Shown in pieces: positions 34,016 to 41,863 of a DNA stretch of 51,846 nt (position 1 is the stretch's first letter; each line of letters starts with the position of its first letter). Below the pieces are notes generated by a model. That model searched no databases. It was not told where the DNA came from and saw only the letters and a program-made list of their open reading frames with translations. The stretch is taken from assembly GCA_018303885.1 (NCBI GenBank), contig JAGVXG010000006.1, forward strand, positions 1-51,846, written 5' to 3'. The translations under genes were made by a program, and so were the position numbers. Source of the DNA: Candidatus Pacearchaeota archaeon. Its GTDB lineage: Archaea; Nanobdellota; Nanobdellia; Pacearchaeales; GW2011-AR1.

Positions 34016-34078
34016 AAAACCAGCACAGATTTTCTTTGAAAATCGCCGAATGCAAAGCATTCGGTTCGTGCTGGTTTT
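34016..34078. other. Three-way-junction element (63 nt)
   Basis: An 11-bp outer stem (AAAACCAGCAC with GTGCTGGTTTT, 34016-34026 and 34068-34078) encloses two inner hairpins: ATTTTC-TTT-GAAAAT (34029-34043) and CCGAATGC-AAA-GCATTCGG (34046-34064). All stems are perfect, and only 2-3 nt separate them. No coding sequence overlaps it. It could be a structured small RNA, a processing signal or a fold-back mobile element. Confidence 0.7.
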
Positions 34079-34118
34079 GTATAAAAATTAATTAATAGAA
34101 AGCTGATATTTATTAGAA

Positions 34119-34286
34119 TTATTCTCTTTTATATTTACCTACACCATACTTTTTATCTTGCTCATCCATTTTTCTTAAACTTTCTTGAATTCTGTACCTA
34201 ATGCCATCTATTTGAACTCCTAAAAAACTTAAAGCGCTACTTATTAGCAGATAATCTTCGTCTTTAATCTCTTCATCTAGTGCCAT
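34119..34286 (-). CDS. Small hypothetical protein (55 residues)
   Basis: ATG 34286 to TAA 34119. The product is helical and charged (MALDEEIKDEDYLLISSALS, then IDGIRYRIQESLRKMDEQDK). It has no recognisable family. It follows tuf on the same strand 48 nt away, where rps10 usually lies. It is not S10, which is about 100 residues and has a very different sequence. Probably real, because the frame stays coding-like from start to stop. Confidence 0.5.
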   Translation of the reverse strand: MALDEEIKDEDYLLISSALSFLGVQIDGIRYRIQESLRKMDEQDKKYGVGKYKRE

Positions 34287-34334
34287 TTTTTTCTCTTCAG
34301 AATTCTTAGGCGATTCTTTACCATCACCTTAAAA

Positions 34335-35621
34335 TCAACCCTTCTTTTTCACAATCTCGTTGCAGATTCCGGCAGCAACTGTTGCGCCGGCGTCTCTTAC
34401 TGCAAACCTGCTCATGTAAGGATTCTCTTTCTGAGTTTCAAGGCAAAGATTTCCCTGCGGCTTGATTCTTACTTTTGCAGAATCTCCGTTTTTTAAGAAA
34501 TCAGGATTTTTCTTAATTACTTCTCCTGTTCTTGGGTCAATCTGTTCAATCAATTCAACAAACTGGCATGGAACCTGAGCTGTGTGAACATGGAACACTG
34601 GTGTGTAACCTTTAGCCAAAACAGTAGGATGATTTATAACAGTGATTGTTGCAATAAATTCTTCAACAATGTTTGAGGGTCTTGCTGCCTCGCATATAAC
34701 ATCGCCACGTGCTATATCTTTTTTTCCAACACCCCTAATGTTTATTCCAACATTGTCACCAGCAAGAGCTTCAGGAATAGTTTCATGATGCATCTCTATT
34801 GTCTTAACCTCGCCAGTAATTCCTGTTCCTGTTCTTCCAGGAAGCACTATGACTTTTTGTCCGACTTTCATAATTCCTGTTTCAATTTTCCCAACAGGCA
34901 CTGTTCCAATTCCTGTAATTTCATAGACATCCTGAACAGGCATTCTCATTGGCAAGTCAGTAGGAAGCTTTGGTTCAGGGAACTGATCAAATTGCTCAAG
35001 AACTGTTGCCCCTTTATACCATGGCATGTTCTCAGATTTCTTTACAACATTATCTCCCTTTAATCCAGAGCATGCGATGAATGGAGTAGTCTCAAGCTTT
35101 ATTCCCACGCCTTGCAGTAATTTTCCAACTTCTTCTTTAACTTTGTTGAATTTATCTTCTTTGTACTCTACAGCGTCCATCTTGTTGATTATGACAGCGA
35201 CGTTTTTTACACCCATTGTTCTAAGAAGCCAAAGGTGTTCTGTAGTTTGTGGCTGAACTCCGGCAGGAGCAGCAATAACGAGGAAAGCGGCATCTGCTTG
35301 GCTTGCTCCTGTAATCATGTTTTTAACGAAGTCCCTGTGTCCAGGCGCATCAATGATTGTGATTTGGAATTTCTGTGTTAATATTTTTCTGTAAGCAAGA
35401 TCTATTGTCACGCCACGCTCTCTTTCTTCCTTAATTTTGTCCATGACGTAAGCGAACTCAAAACCAATTTTTCCGTGCTTTTCAGCTTCCTGTTTTAATT
35501 TTGCCATTTCCTGCTCAGAAACAGCGCCGGTGTCGAAAAGCATTCTTCCTACGACTGTCGATTTTCCTGCATCGACGTGCCCGACGAAAACAACATTCAT
35601 GTTTGGTTTTTCTTTTGCCAT
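34335..35621 (-). CDS. tuf: Translation elongation factor EF-1A
   Basis: Carries aminoacyl-tRNA to the ribosome in a GTP-dependent way. The 428-residue protein has P-loop GHVDAGKS (14-21), the switch region with RERGVTIDLAYRK, DAPGHRD and NKMD, then two beta-barrel domains ending VAAGICNEIVKKKG. Length and motifs are archaeal. It is the last gene of the rpo-str block. A 20-bp palindrome lies 10 nt above the ATG and a TTTTTAAACC box near 35679. Assignment is secure. Confidence 0.97.
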   Translation of the reverse strand: MAKEKPNMNVVFVGHVDAGKSTVVGRMLFDTGAVSEQEMAKLKQEAEKHGKIGFEFAYVMDKIKEERERGVTIDLAYRKILTQKFQITIIDAPGHRDFVKNMITGASQADAAFLVIAAPAGVQPQTTEHLWLLRTMGVKNVAVIINKMDAVEYKEDKFNKVKEEVGKLLQGVGIKLETTPFIACSGLKGDNVVKKSENMPWYKGATVLEQFDQFPEPKLPTDLPMRMPVQDVYEITGIGTVPVGKIETGIMKVGQKVIVLPGRTGTGITGEVKTIEMHHETIPEALAGDNVGINIRGVGKKDIARGDVICEAARPSNIVEEFIATITVINHPTVLAKGYTPVFHVHTAQVPCQFVELIEQIDPRTGEVIKKNPDFLKNGDSAKVRIKPQGNLCLETQKENPYMSRFAVRDAGATVAAGICNEIVKKKG

Positions 35622-35631
35622 GTTAACTTGA

Positions 35632-35651
35632 AAAATTCTTATAAGAATTTT
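35632..35651. promoter_or_regulatory. 20-bp palindrome upstream of tuf
   Basis: AAAATTCTTATAAGAATTTT is perfectly self-complementary. It lies 10 nt upstream of the tuf ATG and includes TTATAA. If transcription starts from the TTTAAACC box near 35679, the palindrome is in the leader and could fold. Otherwise it could itself act as promoter or operator. Confidence 0.5.
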
Positions 35652-35724
35652 CTGATAATGATTAATGAAAATTTAGGTTTAAAAACTTTTTGTTTAAGGA
35701 CTTAAGAAAGATTTTGTTTTTATT

Positions 35725-36063
35725 CTAATGATTAGCTCTTTGTAAAAACTTATTATCTGGATCTCTTACAGGGTCTTCTTTTGTTGAAAAATATACCTCA
35801 AAATCTGGAGTAAGCCATAACGCATCATAATTTTGACTGTTTATTACAACTTCCAAAGGATTTAATAATTTTTCAAGAGAGTCTCCAAATTGTCCAATAT
35901 CTTTTAAGGGTTTCCAGTCATCATCTAAATAAGATTTTTCATCATAACCTGGATATATAATTCCTTTATCATCTATAGTAATGAAACCTAATGGCACCCA
36001 AGCATCTGGTTCAGGAGGCCTCATAAAAAAATGAGTTATTTTTCTTCTTTCAAAATCCATCAA
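35725..36063 (-). CDS. Orphan protein between fusA and tuf
   Basis: A 112-residue protein with aromatic-rich beta-like segments (ITHFFMRPPEPDAWVPLGFI, YDALWLTPDFEVYFST). No family recognised. It sits in the fusA-tuf gap, and its own TATA box (TTTATAAAG, about 36080-36088) is about 22 nt above the ATG. It is therefore an independent unit within the operon rather than just a cotranscribed gene. Confidence 0.6.
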   Translation of the reverse strand: MMDFERRKITHFFMRPPEPDAWVPLGFITIDDKGIIYPGYDEKSYLDDDWKPLKDIGQFGDSLEKLLNPLEVVINSQNYDALWLTPDFEVYFSTKEDPVRDPDNKFLQRANH

Positions 36064-36092
36064 ATTTTAGAAAAAACATACTTTATAAATTC

Positions 36093-38282
36093 TTACTGAT
36101 TCTCCGCCAATCCCTTTCTTGTTCTTATCTTTCTTATAACCTCAGCCTGGATGCTTGCAGGTGTTTTTTCAAACATCTGGTCTGCTAAAGCACTCGTGCC
36201 ACGTCCTTCTGTGGCAGAACGTAAGTCAGAACTCCAGCCGATCATTTCTGCAACAGGAAGTTTTGTTTTCATTTCAGTTCCAGATGCATCTTGCTTTACT
36301 TCTAACATTTGTCCTCTCTTTCCGCCGACGAGTTTTGTAACAGCGCTTAGGAATTTGTCAGGCATTTCAATAACATGAATCTGCATTGGCTCTAAGAGTG
36401 CAGGGTTTGCCTTTCTCATTGCTTCGTGAATTGCTTCTCTGACTGCAGGATAAACCTGAGCAGGGCCACGATGGATAGCATCTTCATGTAGTCTTGTATC
36501 GTCAAGAGAAACTTTCATTTTTATGCAGGGTTCTCTAGCCAAGGGCCCCTGATCGACGACCATCTCGAAAGCGTCAAGAACCATTTCAATTACTTCCCCA
36601 ATATGAACTTCACCACGAGTGTCATCCATGAAAATATTTCCTTTGTAAACATCTCTGACATTTCTTATTGAATCTCCTGTCCAGCCGAGTTTAGAAAGAA
36701 CGCTTGCGAGCTCATCGCTTTTTTTCTTTACCCTTCCTTCGTGCAGCTCTCCGCTTTTTATTGCGTTGTAAATTTCATCTTCCAATGGCTCAACTTTTAT
36801 GTAAAAACTATTGTGCTTATTCGGGCTACGTCCTTCTACAACAGGAGATTCTTTTCCTATGGTTTCTCTGTAAACTATGATTGGCTCTGAAGTTTTCACA
36901 TCAAGGCCTTTCTCTGTCTTAATTCTGTTTTCAATAATTTCAAGATGAAGTTCTCCCATACCAGACATAAGAGACTCGCCCGTTTGTTCATTAATCTCTA
37001 TTTTTATTGAAGGGTCTTCTTTTGCAACTTTTTTAAGAATTTCGACGAGTTTTGGAAGATCGCTCGTTTTTTTGACTTCAATGGCTTTAGTGATGACTGG
37101 TTCGAAAATATGTTTTAGTTCTTCGAAGGGAGTTTCTGGTTCAAGGGTTATTGTTTCCCCGGCTTCTCCGGTAACTCCAGATATTGCCAAAACATTTCCT
37201 GAACCGATTTCATCTATCTGTTCTGGTTTTATTCCGTTATAAATAAAAAGCTGCTGTATTCTTTGTTTTTGTTTTGCAAGATTAAGATAAACTTCTGTTC
37301 CTGTTTTTAACGTGCCCGAGAATAATCTTCCGGCTGAAATTTCCTTTCCACTTTTTGGCTCGATGACAATTCTTGTAATTACAAAAGCAATTTTTCCCTT
37401 TGGGTCACAGTTAATCAAGCTTTTTCCTAATTCAGAATCTATTTCTCCGTGCCAGATTTTTGGAATTCTGTACTTCTGCGCTTCCAATGGATTTGGAAGA
37501 TGTTTTACTACCATATCTAAAAGAACTTCGTATAAAGGAGCGTTTTTCCAAACCCATTCTTTTTTCTCTTTCTCTTCCATTTCATAAAGCTTGAATATAT
37601 CTTTGAAAGTTATTGCTTTTTTCTGCATGAAAGGAACAGAGAGTGCCCAGTTTTCTCTCGCAGAGCCAAAAGCAACACTGCCATCTTTTATGTCAACAGC
37701 CCACTTGTCCTTGAATTCCTGATCTGCAATTTTTTTTATCAAATCATTAAATTCATGGAAAATATCTATGAATCTTTGCTGCATTTGCTCTGGAGTAAGC
37801 TTCAGTTCCTTAATCAATCTGTCAACTTTATTGATGAACAAAACAGGCTTGACTCTTTCTCTTAATGCCTGCTTGATTACTGTTTCTGTTTGAGGCATTA
37901 TCCCCTCGACAGCACAGACAAGAACAACAGTTCCATCAATAGCTCTCATCGCCCTCGTTACATTTCCGCCAAAGTCCACATGACCTGGCGTGTCGATAAG
38001 ATTGATTAAATATTCTTTACCGTGAAAATCGTGGACCATAGAAACATTTGCAGCATCGACAGTCAGCAGCCTTTCCTGCTCGTCGGCGTGCTGCCATGTC
38101 GTCATTCCTGCTTCCAAGCTTCCGGCAAATTTCTCGGCCATGTGTCCAGACGCTGCAAGAAGATTATCTGTCAGGGCCGTTTTTCCGTGATGTATGTGCG
38201 CACTGGTTGCAATATTACGAATATGCTTCTGGTCGCTGCTAATTCTTTTTATCTTCAAAAATTGTGTTTCTTTTTCTGCCAT
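36093..38282 (-). CDS. fusA: Translation elongation factor EF-2
   Basis: Drives ribosome translocation with GTP. The 729-residue archaeal EF-2 has P-loop AHIHHGKT (28-35), DTPGHVDF and NKVD. Domain IV ends with LHEDAIHRGPAQ, and the histidine at 604 is the diphthamide site, intact here. That matters because the dph5 gene in this window is frameshifted. A leader with the hairpin ACGGT...ACCGT (38295-38310) ends in the Shine-Dalgarno AGGTG at 38290-38294, 7 nt before the ATG. Assignment is secure. Confidence 0.97.
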   Translation of the reverse strand: MAEKETQFLKIKRISSDQKHIRNIATSAHIHHGKTALTDNLLAASGHMAEKFAGSLEAGMTTWQHADEQERLLTVDAANVSMVHDFHGKEYLINLIDTPGHVDFGGNVTRAMRAIDGTVVLVCAVEGIMPQTETVIKQALRERVKPVLFINKVDRLIKELKLTPEQMQQRFIDIFHEFNDLIKKIADQEFKDKWAVDIKDGSVAFGSARENWALSVPFMQKKAITFKDIFKLYEMEEKEKKEWVWKNAPLYEVLLDMVVKHLPNPLEAQKYRIPKIWHGEIDSELGKSLINCDPKGKIAFVITRIVIEPKSGKEISAGRLFSGTLKTGTEVYLNLAKQKQRIQQLFIYNGIKPEQIDEIGSGNVLAISGVTGEAGETITLEPETPFEELKHIFEPVITKAIEVKKTSDLPKLVEILKKVAKEDPSIKIEINEQTGESLMSGMGELHLEIIENRIKTEKGLDVKTSEPIIVYRETIGKESPVVEGRSPNKHNSFYIKVEPLEDEIYNAIKSGELHEGRVKKKSDELASVLSKLGWTGDSIRNVRDVYKGNIFMDDTRGEVHIGEVIEMVLDAFEMVVDQGPLAREPCIKMKVSLDDTRLHEDAIHRGPAQVYPAVREAIHEAMRKANPALLEPMQIHVIEMPDKFLSAVTKLVGGKRGQMLEVKQDASGTEMKTKLPVAEMIGWSSDLRSATEGRGTSALADQMFEKTPASIQAEVIRKIRTRKGLAENQ

Positions 38283-38294
38283 GGTAAGACACCT

Positions 38295-38310
38295 ACGGTT
38301 TCTTGACCGT
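38295..38310 (-). promoter_or_regulatory. Hairpin in the fusA leader
   Basis: ACGGT and ACCGT arms around a 6-nt loop lie immediately upstream of the Shine-Dalgarno AGGTG. The TTTAAAAAC box near 38360 would give a leader containing this hairpin. A role in start-site access is possible. Confidence 0.4.
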
Positions 38311-38403
38311 CAACTTCCCTTACGAGAAGAATAGTTAAGGAAGAAAAAAATTGTTTTTAAAGTTGTTGGTGAGAAAACTTATTCACGAATGAACTTATTT
38401 TAT

Positions 38404-38637
38404 CTATTCTAATGCCTTTCTTTCCAACTCATTAGCTATGTTTTTTATATCACGTCTAAATAGTGGGTCTCTTAGAACATCTCTTATCATGGCATGGGGT
38501 AAACTCCCTAAAAATCCAACTAATTTTTTCGCTTCTTTAGAAGGGTTATAAGCACTATTCGGTCTAGCAATCAATTCAATTCCAGTCCCGTATACTTTTT
38601 CTTGGCCAGTTGGAAGATAAATTTCAGTTACTTTCAT
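38404..38637 (-). CDS. Orphan protein between rps7 and fusA
   Basis: The start MKVTEIYLPTGQEKV (38637) fits a TATAA box at 38661-38665, 26 nt away; the longer frame adds only MFLFFC. That gives 77 residues, basic near the middle and helical at the end (DIKNIANELERKALE). No family recognised. Its promoter has the extended CAACAATAATTCTTATAA pattern. An insert in the otherwise classic rps7-fusA arrangement. Confidence 0.6.
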   Translation of the reverse strand: MKVTEIYLPTGQEKVYGTGIELIARPNSAYNPSKEAKKLVGFLGSLPHAMIRDVLRDPLFRRDIKNIANELERKALE

Positions 38638-38681
38638 GCAAAAAAATAGGAACACTCATTTATAAGAATTATTGTTGTGAA

Positions 38682-39287
38682 TCATCGCGCGCTGTCCGCC
38701 TGTTTCTCAGATTCATTTTTTTTCTTCATGGCGAAACTTTCCTGGTTTTTATCAGCTGCGAGCATGATTTCTTCTGCAAGAGTTTGTGAAACATTTTTTT
38801 TCTTGCCAAAGGCTTTCTCAGAAGCCCCATGTACAATATGTTTTAAGGCAAGACTAACACGCCTCAAAGGAGACACATCAACTGCCTGAGGGTATCTTGC
38901 TCCACCATATTCTATGACTGTTATTTCATCTCTAGGCGCAGCATTTTCAACTGCTCTTACAAGAACCGCAATAGGATTCTCTCCGGTTTTCTTTTCGATG
39001 GTTTCAAAAGCTTCTAAAATAATTCCCGCGTTTCTTGTGTATTTTCCTGTTGCCGACCCTAAAATAATTCTGTGCTTCTTGCCACGATGGCCCGCAACAG
39101 CAAATTTATTTATGAGTCTTTCAACAAGATTAACTTTTATCTGCCCAAATTTTTGGAAATTTCTTCCATGGCTTTTCAATGCTAATTTAGGATGCAAGTT
39201 TATAACATTTCTTAGCCCTTGATCTTGAATGGTAATTCCGCTTACATCATATTTGTCAAAAATCTTGAATAACATTTGTTCTGTCAT
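38682..39287 (-). CDS. rps7: Small ribosomal subunit protein uS7
   Basis: Binds the 3' domain of 16S rRNA and initiates small-subunit assembly. The 201-residue protein has the archaeal S7 blocks VNLVERLINKFAVAGHRGKK, NPIAVLVRAVENAAPRDE and ARYPQAVDVSPLRRVSLALK. The last 40 residues are a charged, low-complexity extension (NESEKQADSAR end). A Shine-Dalgarno AGGAGTG (39292-39298) precedes the ATG. The hairpin CGCGAA...TTCGCG at 39303-39321 is just upstream. Assignment is secure. Confidence 0.97.
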   Translation of the reverse strand: MTEQMLFKIFDKYDVSGITIQDQGLRNVINLHPKLALKSHGRNFQKFGQIKVNLVERLINKFAVAGHRGKKHRIILGSATGKYTRNAGIILEAFETIEKKTGENPIAVLVRAVENAAPRDEITVIEYGGARYPQAVDVSPLRRVSLALKHIVHGASEKAFGKKKNVSQTLAEEIMLAADKNQESFAMKKKNESEKQADSAR

Positions 39288-39302
39288 TTGGCACTCCTGT
39301 GA

Positions 39303-39321
39303 CGCGAATTTCCTGTTCGCG
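39303..39321 (-). promoter_or_regulatory. Hairpin in the rps7 leader
   Basis: CGCGAA (39303-39308) pairs with TTCGCG (39316-39321) around a 7-nt loop, 5 nt upstream of the AGGAGTG Shine-Dalgarno. Several genes of this block have a comparable GC-rich hairpin next to the start. Confidence 0.45.
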
Positions 39322-39365
39322 GAACCTTTTGACGAATGAATGAAAATCTTTGATTTGCTTCCATT

Positions 39366-39617
39366 TTAAACTCTATGCACCTCAAAATCATGATTTCTTT
39401 GATACAACGCTCTTTTAATGCGATTTTTTTCAAAATTAGTCATTAGCCCAGTAATTATTGCTGTGGGCACAATCCCAAGATTTAAATTTTCTTTTAATAT
39501 TCTTCCTTGAACCGAATCGTCAGGGTGCCATTCAACCAATGAAAGTTTTTCTAGTCCTGGAAAATACTTCACTTTTCCGTTATTTACATAAAATCTGTAC
39601 TGTCTGATTGGTGCCAT
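39366..39617 (-). CDS. Orphan protein between rps12 and rps7
   Basis: An 83-residue basic protein (IRQYRFYVNNGKVKYFPGLE, then MTNFEKNRIKRALYQRNHDF). No family recognised. Its leader contains the GATGCGTTT/AAACCATC hairpin (39629-39664), also found upstream of dnaG, and an AT-rich box near 39670-39680. It lies in the rps12-rps7 gap, which is usually empty or very short in archaea. Confidence 0.6.
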   Translation of the reverse strand: MAPIRQYRFYVNNGKVKYFPGLEKLSLVEWHPDDSVQGRILKENLNLGIVPTAIITGLMTNFEKNRIKRALYQRNHDFEVHRV

Positions 39618-39628
39618 TTTATCTTCTA

Positions 39629-39664
39629 CCCTTCAGATGCGTTTTTGCAAAAAAACCATCGCGG
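39629..39664. repeat. Second copy of the GATGCG/CATCGC hairpin
   Basis: CCC...GATG-c-GTTTTT...AAAAAAAC-CATC-gc-GGG folds like hairpin 3 at 32761-32801. The shared core is TTCAGATGCGTTT followed by AAACCATCGC. Only these two copies were seen in the window. Confidence 0.5.
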
Positions 39665-39689
39665 GTTGTATTATTTAAAATTTTTATAA

Positions 39690-40112
39690 TCATCTTCTAC
39701 CCTTCTCGATTTTGCCGAGCCACAATAAATGCAGCGGCTGATCATTTACTTGAATAACCTGAAACCTGACACCAGGAATGTCTCCCTTTGTTCTTCCCTG
39801 CTTTCCGCCGATTCTTTCAATTAAAACCTCGTCGTGCTCATCGATAAACTTTTGAGCCAGGTTTCCAGGAATGAAAGCAGTGACTACCTTGCTATTTTTT
39901 GTTAACTGAACTTTGCAGCATTTTCTCATCGCAGAGTTTGGCTGTTTTGCCTCTTTCTGAACTTTTTGAAGCACAATTCCCTTTGCTTGGTTTGCTCCTT
40001 CAAGAGGATCTGATTTAGCATAAAGATTTAGAGTTTTCACTTTATATTTTCTATCTTTCCATCTAAATTTCTTTCTGTTTTTCTGCAGTTTTAAAGCGTT
40101 TTTTAATCCCAT
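39690..40112 (-). CDS. rps12: Small ribosomal subunit protein uS12
   Basis: A decoding-centre ribosomal protein. The 140-residue product has the hallmark [15 protein letters not shown], then VTAFIPGN and [20 protein letters not shown]. The archaeal N-terminus ([20 protein letters not shown]) is basic. TTTATAAACC near 40139-40148 is upstream with a short leader, so this gene has its own promoter within the block. Assignment is secure. Confidence 0.97.
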   Translation of the reverse strand: MGLKNALKLQKNRKKFRWKDRKYKVKTLNLYAKSDPLEGANQAKGIVLQKVQKEAKQPNSAMRKCCKVQLTKNSKVVTAFIPGNLAQKFIDEHDEVLIERIGGKQGRTKGDIPGVRFQVIQVNDQPLHLLWLGKIEKGRR

Positions 40113-40178
40113 TTTGTATAGAATAATTAATTAGAAATTGGTTTATAAAGTTTCTGTAGGAACTTGCGTCGAATGTAA

Positions 40179-40979
40179 TTAATAAAAATCTTCATTTAAA
40201 CAAAACTTTCTAAGATAAGCCCTAATAAAACCCATCGTTAATTCCCTTGGATGATTGGCTTTAATTTTGTAGCTTCCATAAAAAGTTGGTTTGTGAGTCT
40301 CTGTAAACTTCTCTCCTTGTAAAGGATGTAATCCCAATGCTGTTAAGAAGCTTTTGTCATTATCTTCACGCATTTTTGGAAAAGTTATATCTAAACTATC
40401 GCAAATATCCTTAGTACCTTCTCTTTGCATTCTAACAACAAAAAAAGGTTCTATATTTAAACTCAAACAAAGAGTAGGCTTTACTCCCTCTAATTCCGTA
40501 TTTATTTCATGTACTAAAAATGGCTTTATTCTTTTTTCAATACCTTTGTTAATATCATAAACTGCGAAATATAATGATTTTGGCCATCTATGTAATCTAA
40601 GATTTTCAATATAACTTTCATCCGTAACTTCTCTTATAGAGTTCCAAGGGCTATGCTGTTCCTCTATCTCTTTTAAAATAGCATCATGTGAAATTTCTTT
40701 TCTTCTGCCCACAGCTCTATTTTTATTATAAACCTCAACCATTCTTTGAGAACTTAATGGAGAAAACCTAGTATACTGAAATTGCAAAACCCTTACTCTA
40801 CCACCCTTTTTTATAATCGCAGGTTTAGATATTCTAACAAGTTTTGTTCCATTTACAGGATTAATTTGAGCAGGAAGTAATTCTGTTCCAAAAGAATTAC
40901 ATATTTTTTCAAGCAAAACCTCTGTTGTTGAAGGATTATATTGTGAAATTCTATTTTCGAATCTGGCTCTTCTAGTCAT
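40179..40979 (-). CDS. Orphan protein between nusA and rps12
   Basis: A 266-residue soluble protein I cannot assign. It has Arg-rich ends (MTRRARFENRI; HPRELTMGFIRAYLRKF) and mixed alpha/beta segments (KLVRISKPAIIKKGGRVRVL, then PTLCLSLNIEPFFVVRMQRE). The arrangement does not match rpl30e or another ribosomal protein. TATAA at 41003-41007 lies 26 nt before the ATG within the motif CACAATAATTCTTATAA. It is one of the independent units inserted in the rpo-str block. Confidence 0.65.
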   Translation of the reverse strand: MTRRARFENRISQYNPSTTEVLLEKICNSFGTELLPAQINPVNGTKLVRISKPAIIKKGGRVRVLQFQYTRFSPLSSQRMVEVYNKNRAVGRRKEISHDAILKEIEEQHSPWNSIREVTDESYIENLRLHRWPKSLYFAVYDINKGIEKRIKPFLVHEINTELEGVKPTLCLSLNIEPFFVVRMQREGTKDICDSLDITFPKMREDNDKSFLTALGLHPLQGEKFTETHKPTFYGSYKIKANHPRELTMGFIRAYLRKFCLNEDFY

Positions 40980-41002
40980 TTAATTCTTGAATTAAGCCAC
41001 CT

Positions 41003-41018
41003 TATAAGAATTATTGTG
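41003..41018 (-). promoter_or_regulatory. Extended promoter, CACAATAATTC-TTATA type
   Basis: The same motif (minus-strand consensus CAACAATAATTCTTAWAA) is seen at 33377-33394, 33905-33922, 33965-33983 and 38661-38677. In four cases the AT box is 25-26 nt before a chosen start codon. The sequence just above the box is CAACAATAATT rather than a purine-rich BRE. Confidence 0.65.
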
Positions 41019-41024
41019 ATTTAA

Positions 41025-41438
41025 TTAAACAATCCTAAACTCCTTTCCGAAAAAATCCTTGACTATCTTTTGCATTTCAAACAATCGGCGTTTGTTTCTT
41101 CCTATAAGAATTGCCTTGTTGTCCCCGCCGCTGATTAAGATCTCATTGCCCCTTATCTCGAAATTTCTGAAAGTCGTCGGGCTTACAACAGCTCTTATAA
41201 AATATTCAGCATCTCTTAATCCTTCTGGCTGCGCTACTACTTTTATTCTTCTATCTAAAATCTCACTCATTTCTCTTATGTTTCTTCCGCCTTCTCCAAC
41301 TGATTTATGAACAAGTGGTTTTGGAACACAGAAAACTATTGCTTCGTTATATTTAAAACAGAAACGTGTTCTTACGCCCATTATCCTCTCAAACAAATTC
41401 AGATAGCGAATTTCCTGCATATCAATCGTGCTGGCCAT
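41025..41438 (-). CDS. nusA: NusA-like KH-domain transcription factor
   Basis: The archaeal NusA homologue consists of two KH domains and lacks the bacterial N-terminal domain. The start MASTIDMQEIRYLNLFERIM (41438, 137 residues) matches the family; the longer frame to 41612 overlaps another gene and is not conserved-looking. KH-like loops: HKSVGEGGRNIREM and ILIGRNKRRLFEM. It sits after rpoA as in other archaea, though rpl30e is not between them. Assignment is strong. Confidence 0.92.
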   Translation of the reverse strand: MASTIDMQEIRYLNLFERIMGVRTRFCFKYNEAIVFCVPKPLVHKSVGEGGRNIREMSEILDRRIKVVAQPEGLRDAEYFIRAVVSPTTFRNFEIRGNEILISGGDNKAILIGRNKRRLFEMQKIVKDFFGKEFRIV

Positions 41439-41503
41439 GTTAACTAAAATGTCTAGAAATATTTCTTTTATAAACTTATCTTTTATTTTTTGAGAATTAA
41501 AAT

Positions 41504-41848
41504 TTATTTGTTTTTTATTATTATACTCCCAATTCTTCTTATGAAAACAAAAGCATAACCCCAAATTATCGGAAGCCATATAGGAACTCCTAACAAAGTA
41601 GAGTCCTGCCAATATTGCATTCTATAAAATAATCCAAGAATAACTTCAATAAAAAAACCAAGGATTAATCCTATAAAAAATAAAGCCCATTCACCTTTAT
41701 AATATTTTATTTTGAAATTAATTAATAAGACAAAAATAACCGTTATAGTAAAAATCAGTTCATTCCCTTTAGTTATTGTCAGAATAATAAATGCTATTAT
41801 TAAACTTAATATTTGAAATAAAATCTCCTTTAAATTTTCTTTCTTCAT
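41504..41848 (-). CDS. Small membrane protein in the rpl30e position
   Basis: A 114-residue protein with four predicted helices (about residues 9-25, 31-47, 55-72 and 87-105). The segment LLGVPIWLPIIWGYAFVFIRR stands out. It lies between rpoA and nusA where many archaea have rpl30e. It is not a ribosomal protein. No family named; function unknown. Confidence 0.65.
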   Translation of the reverse strand: MKKENLKEILFQILSLIIAFIILTITKGNELIFTITVIFVLLINFKIKYYKGEWALFFIGLILGFFIEVILGLFYRMQYWQDSTLLGVPIWLPIIWGYAFVFIRRIGSIIIKNK

Positions 41849-41863
41849 TCTATTAAACTAAAT

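Noticed and set aside
34016-34078. Three-way junction as an integron attC site or tRNA-like gene
   Set aside because: No integrase is nearby, there is no cloverleaf with anticodon and T arm, and the stems do not match those classes.
34119-34286. Possible rps10 at its usual place after tuf
   Set aside because: The product is only 55 residues, acidic and helical, and lacks S10 features.
41439-41612. Extended NusA-like protein from 41612
   Set aside because: The extra 58 residues overlap the membrane-protein gene and do not resemble the family's start.
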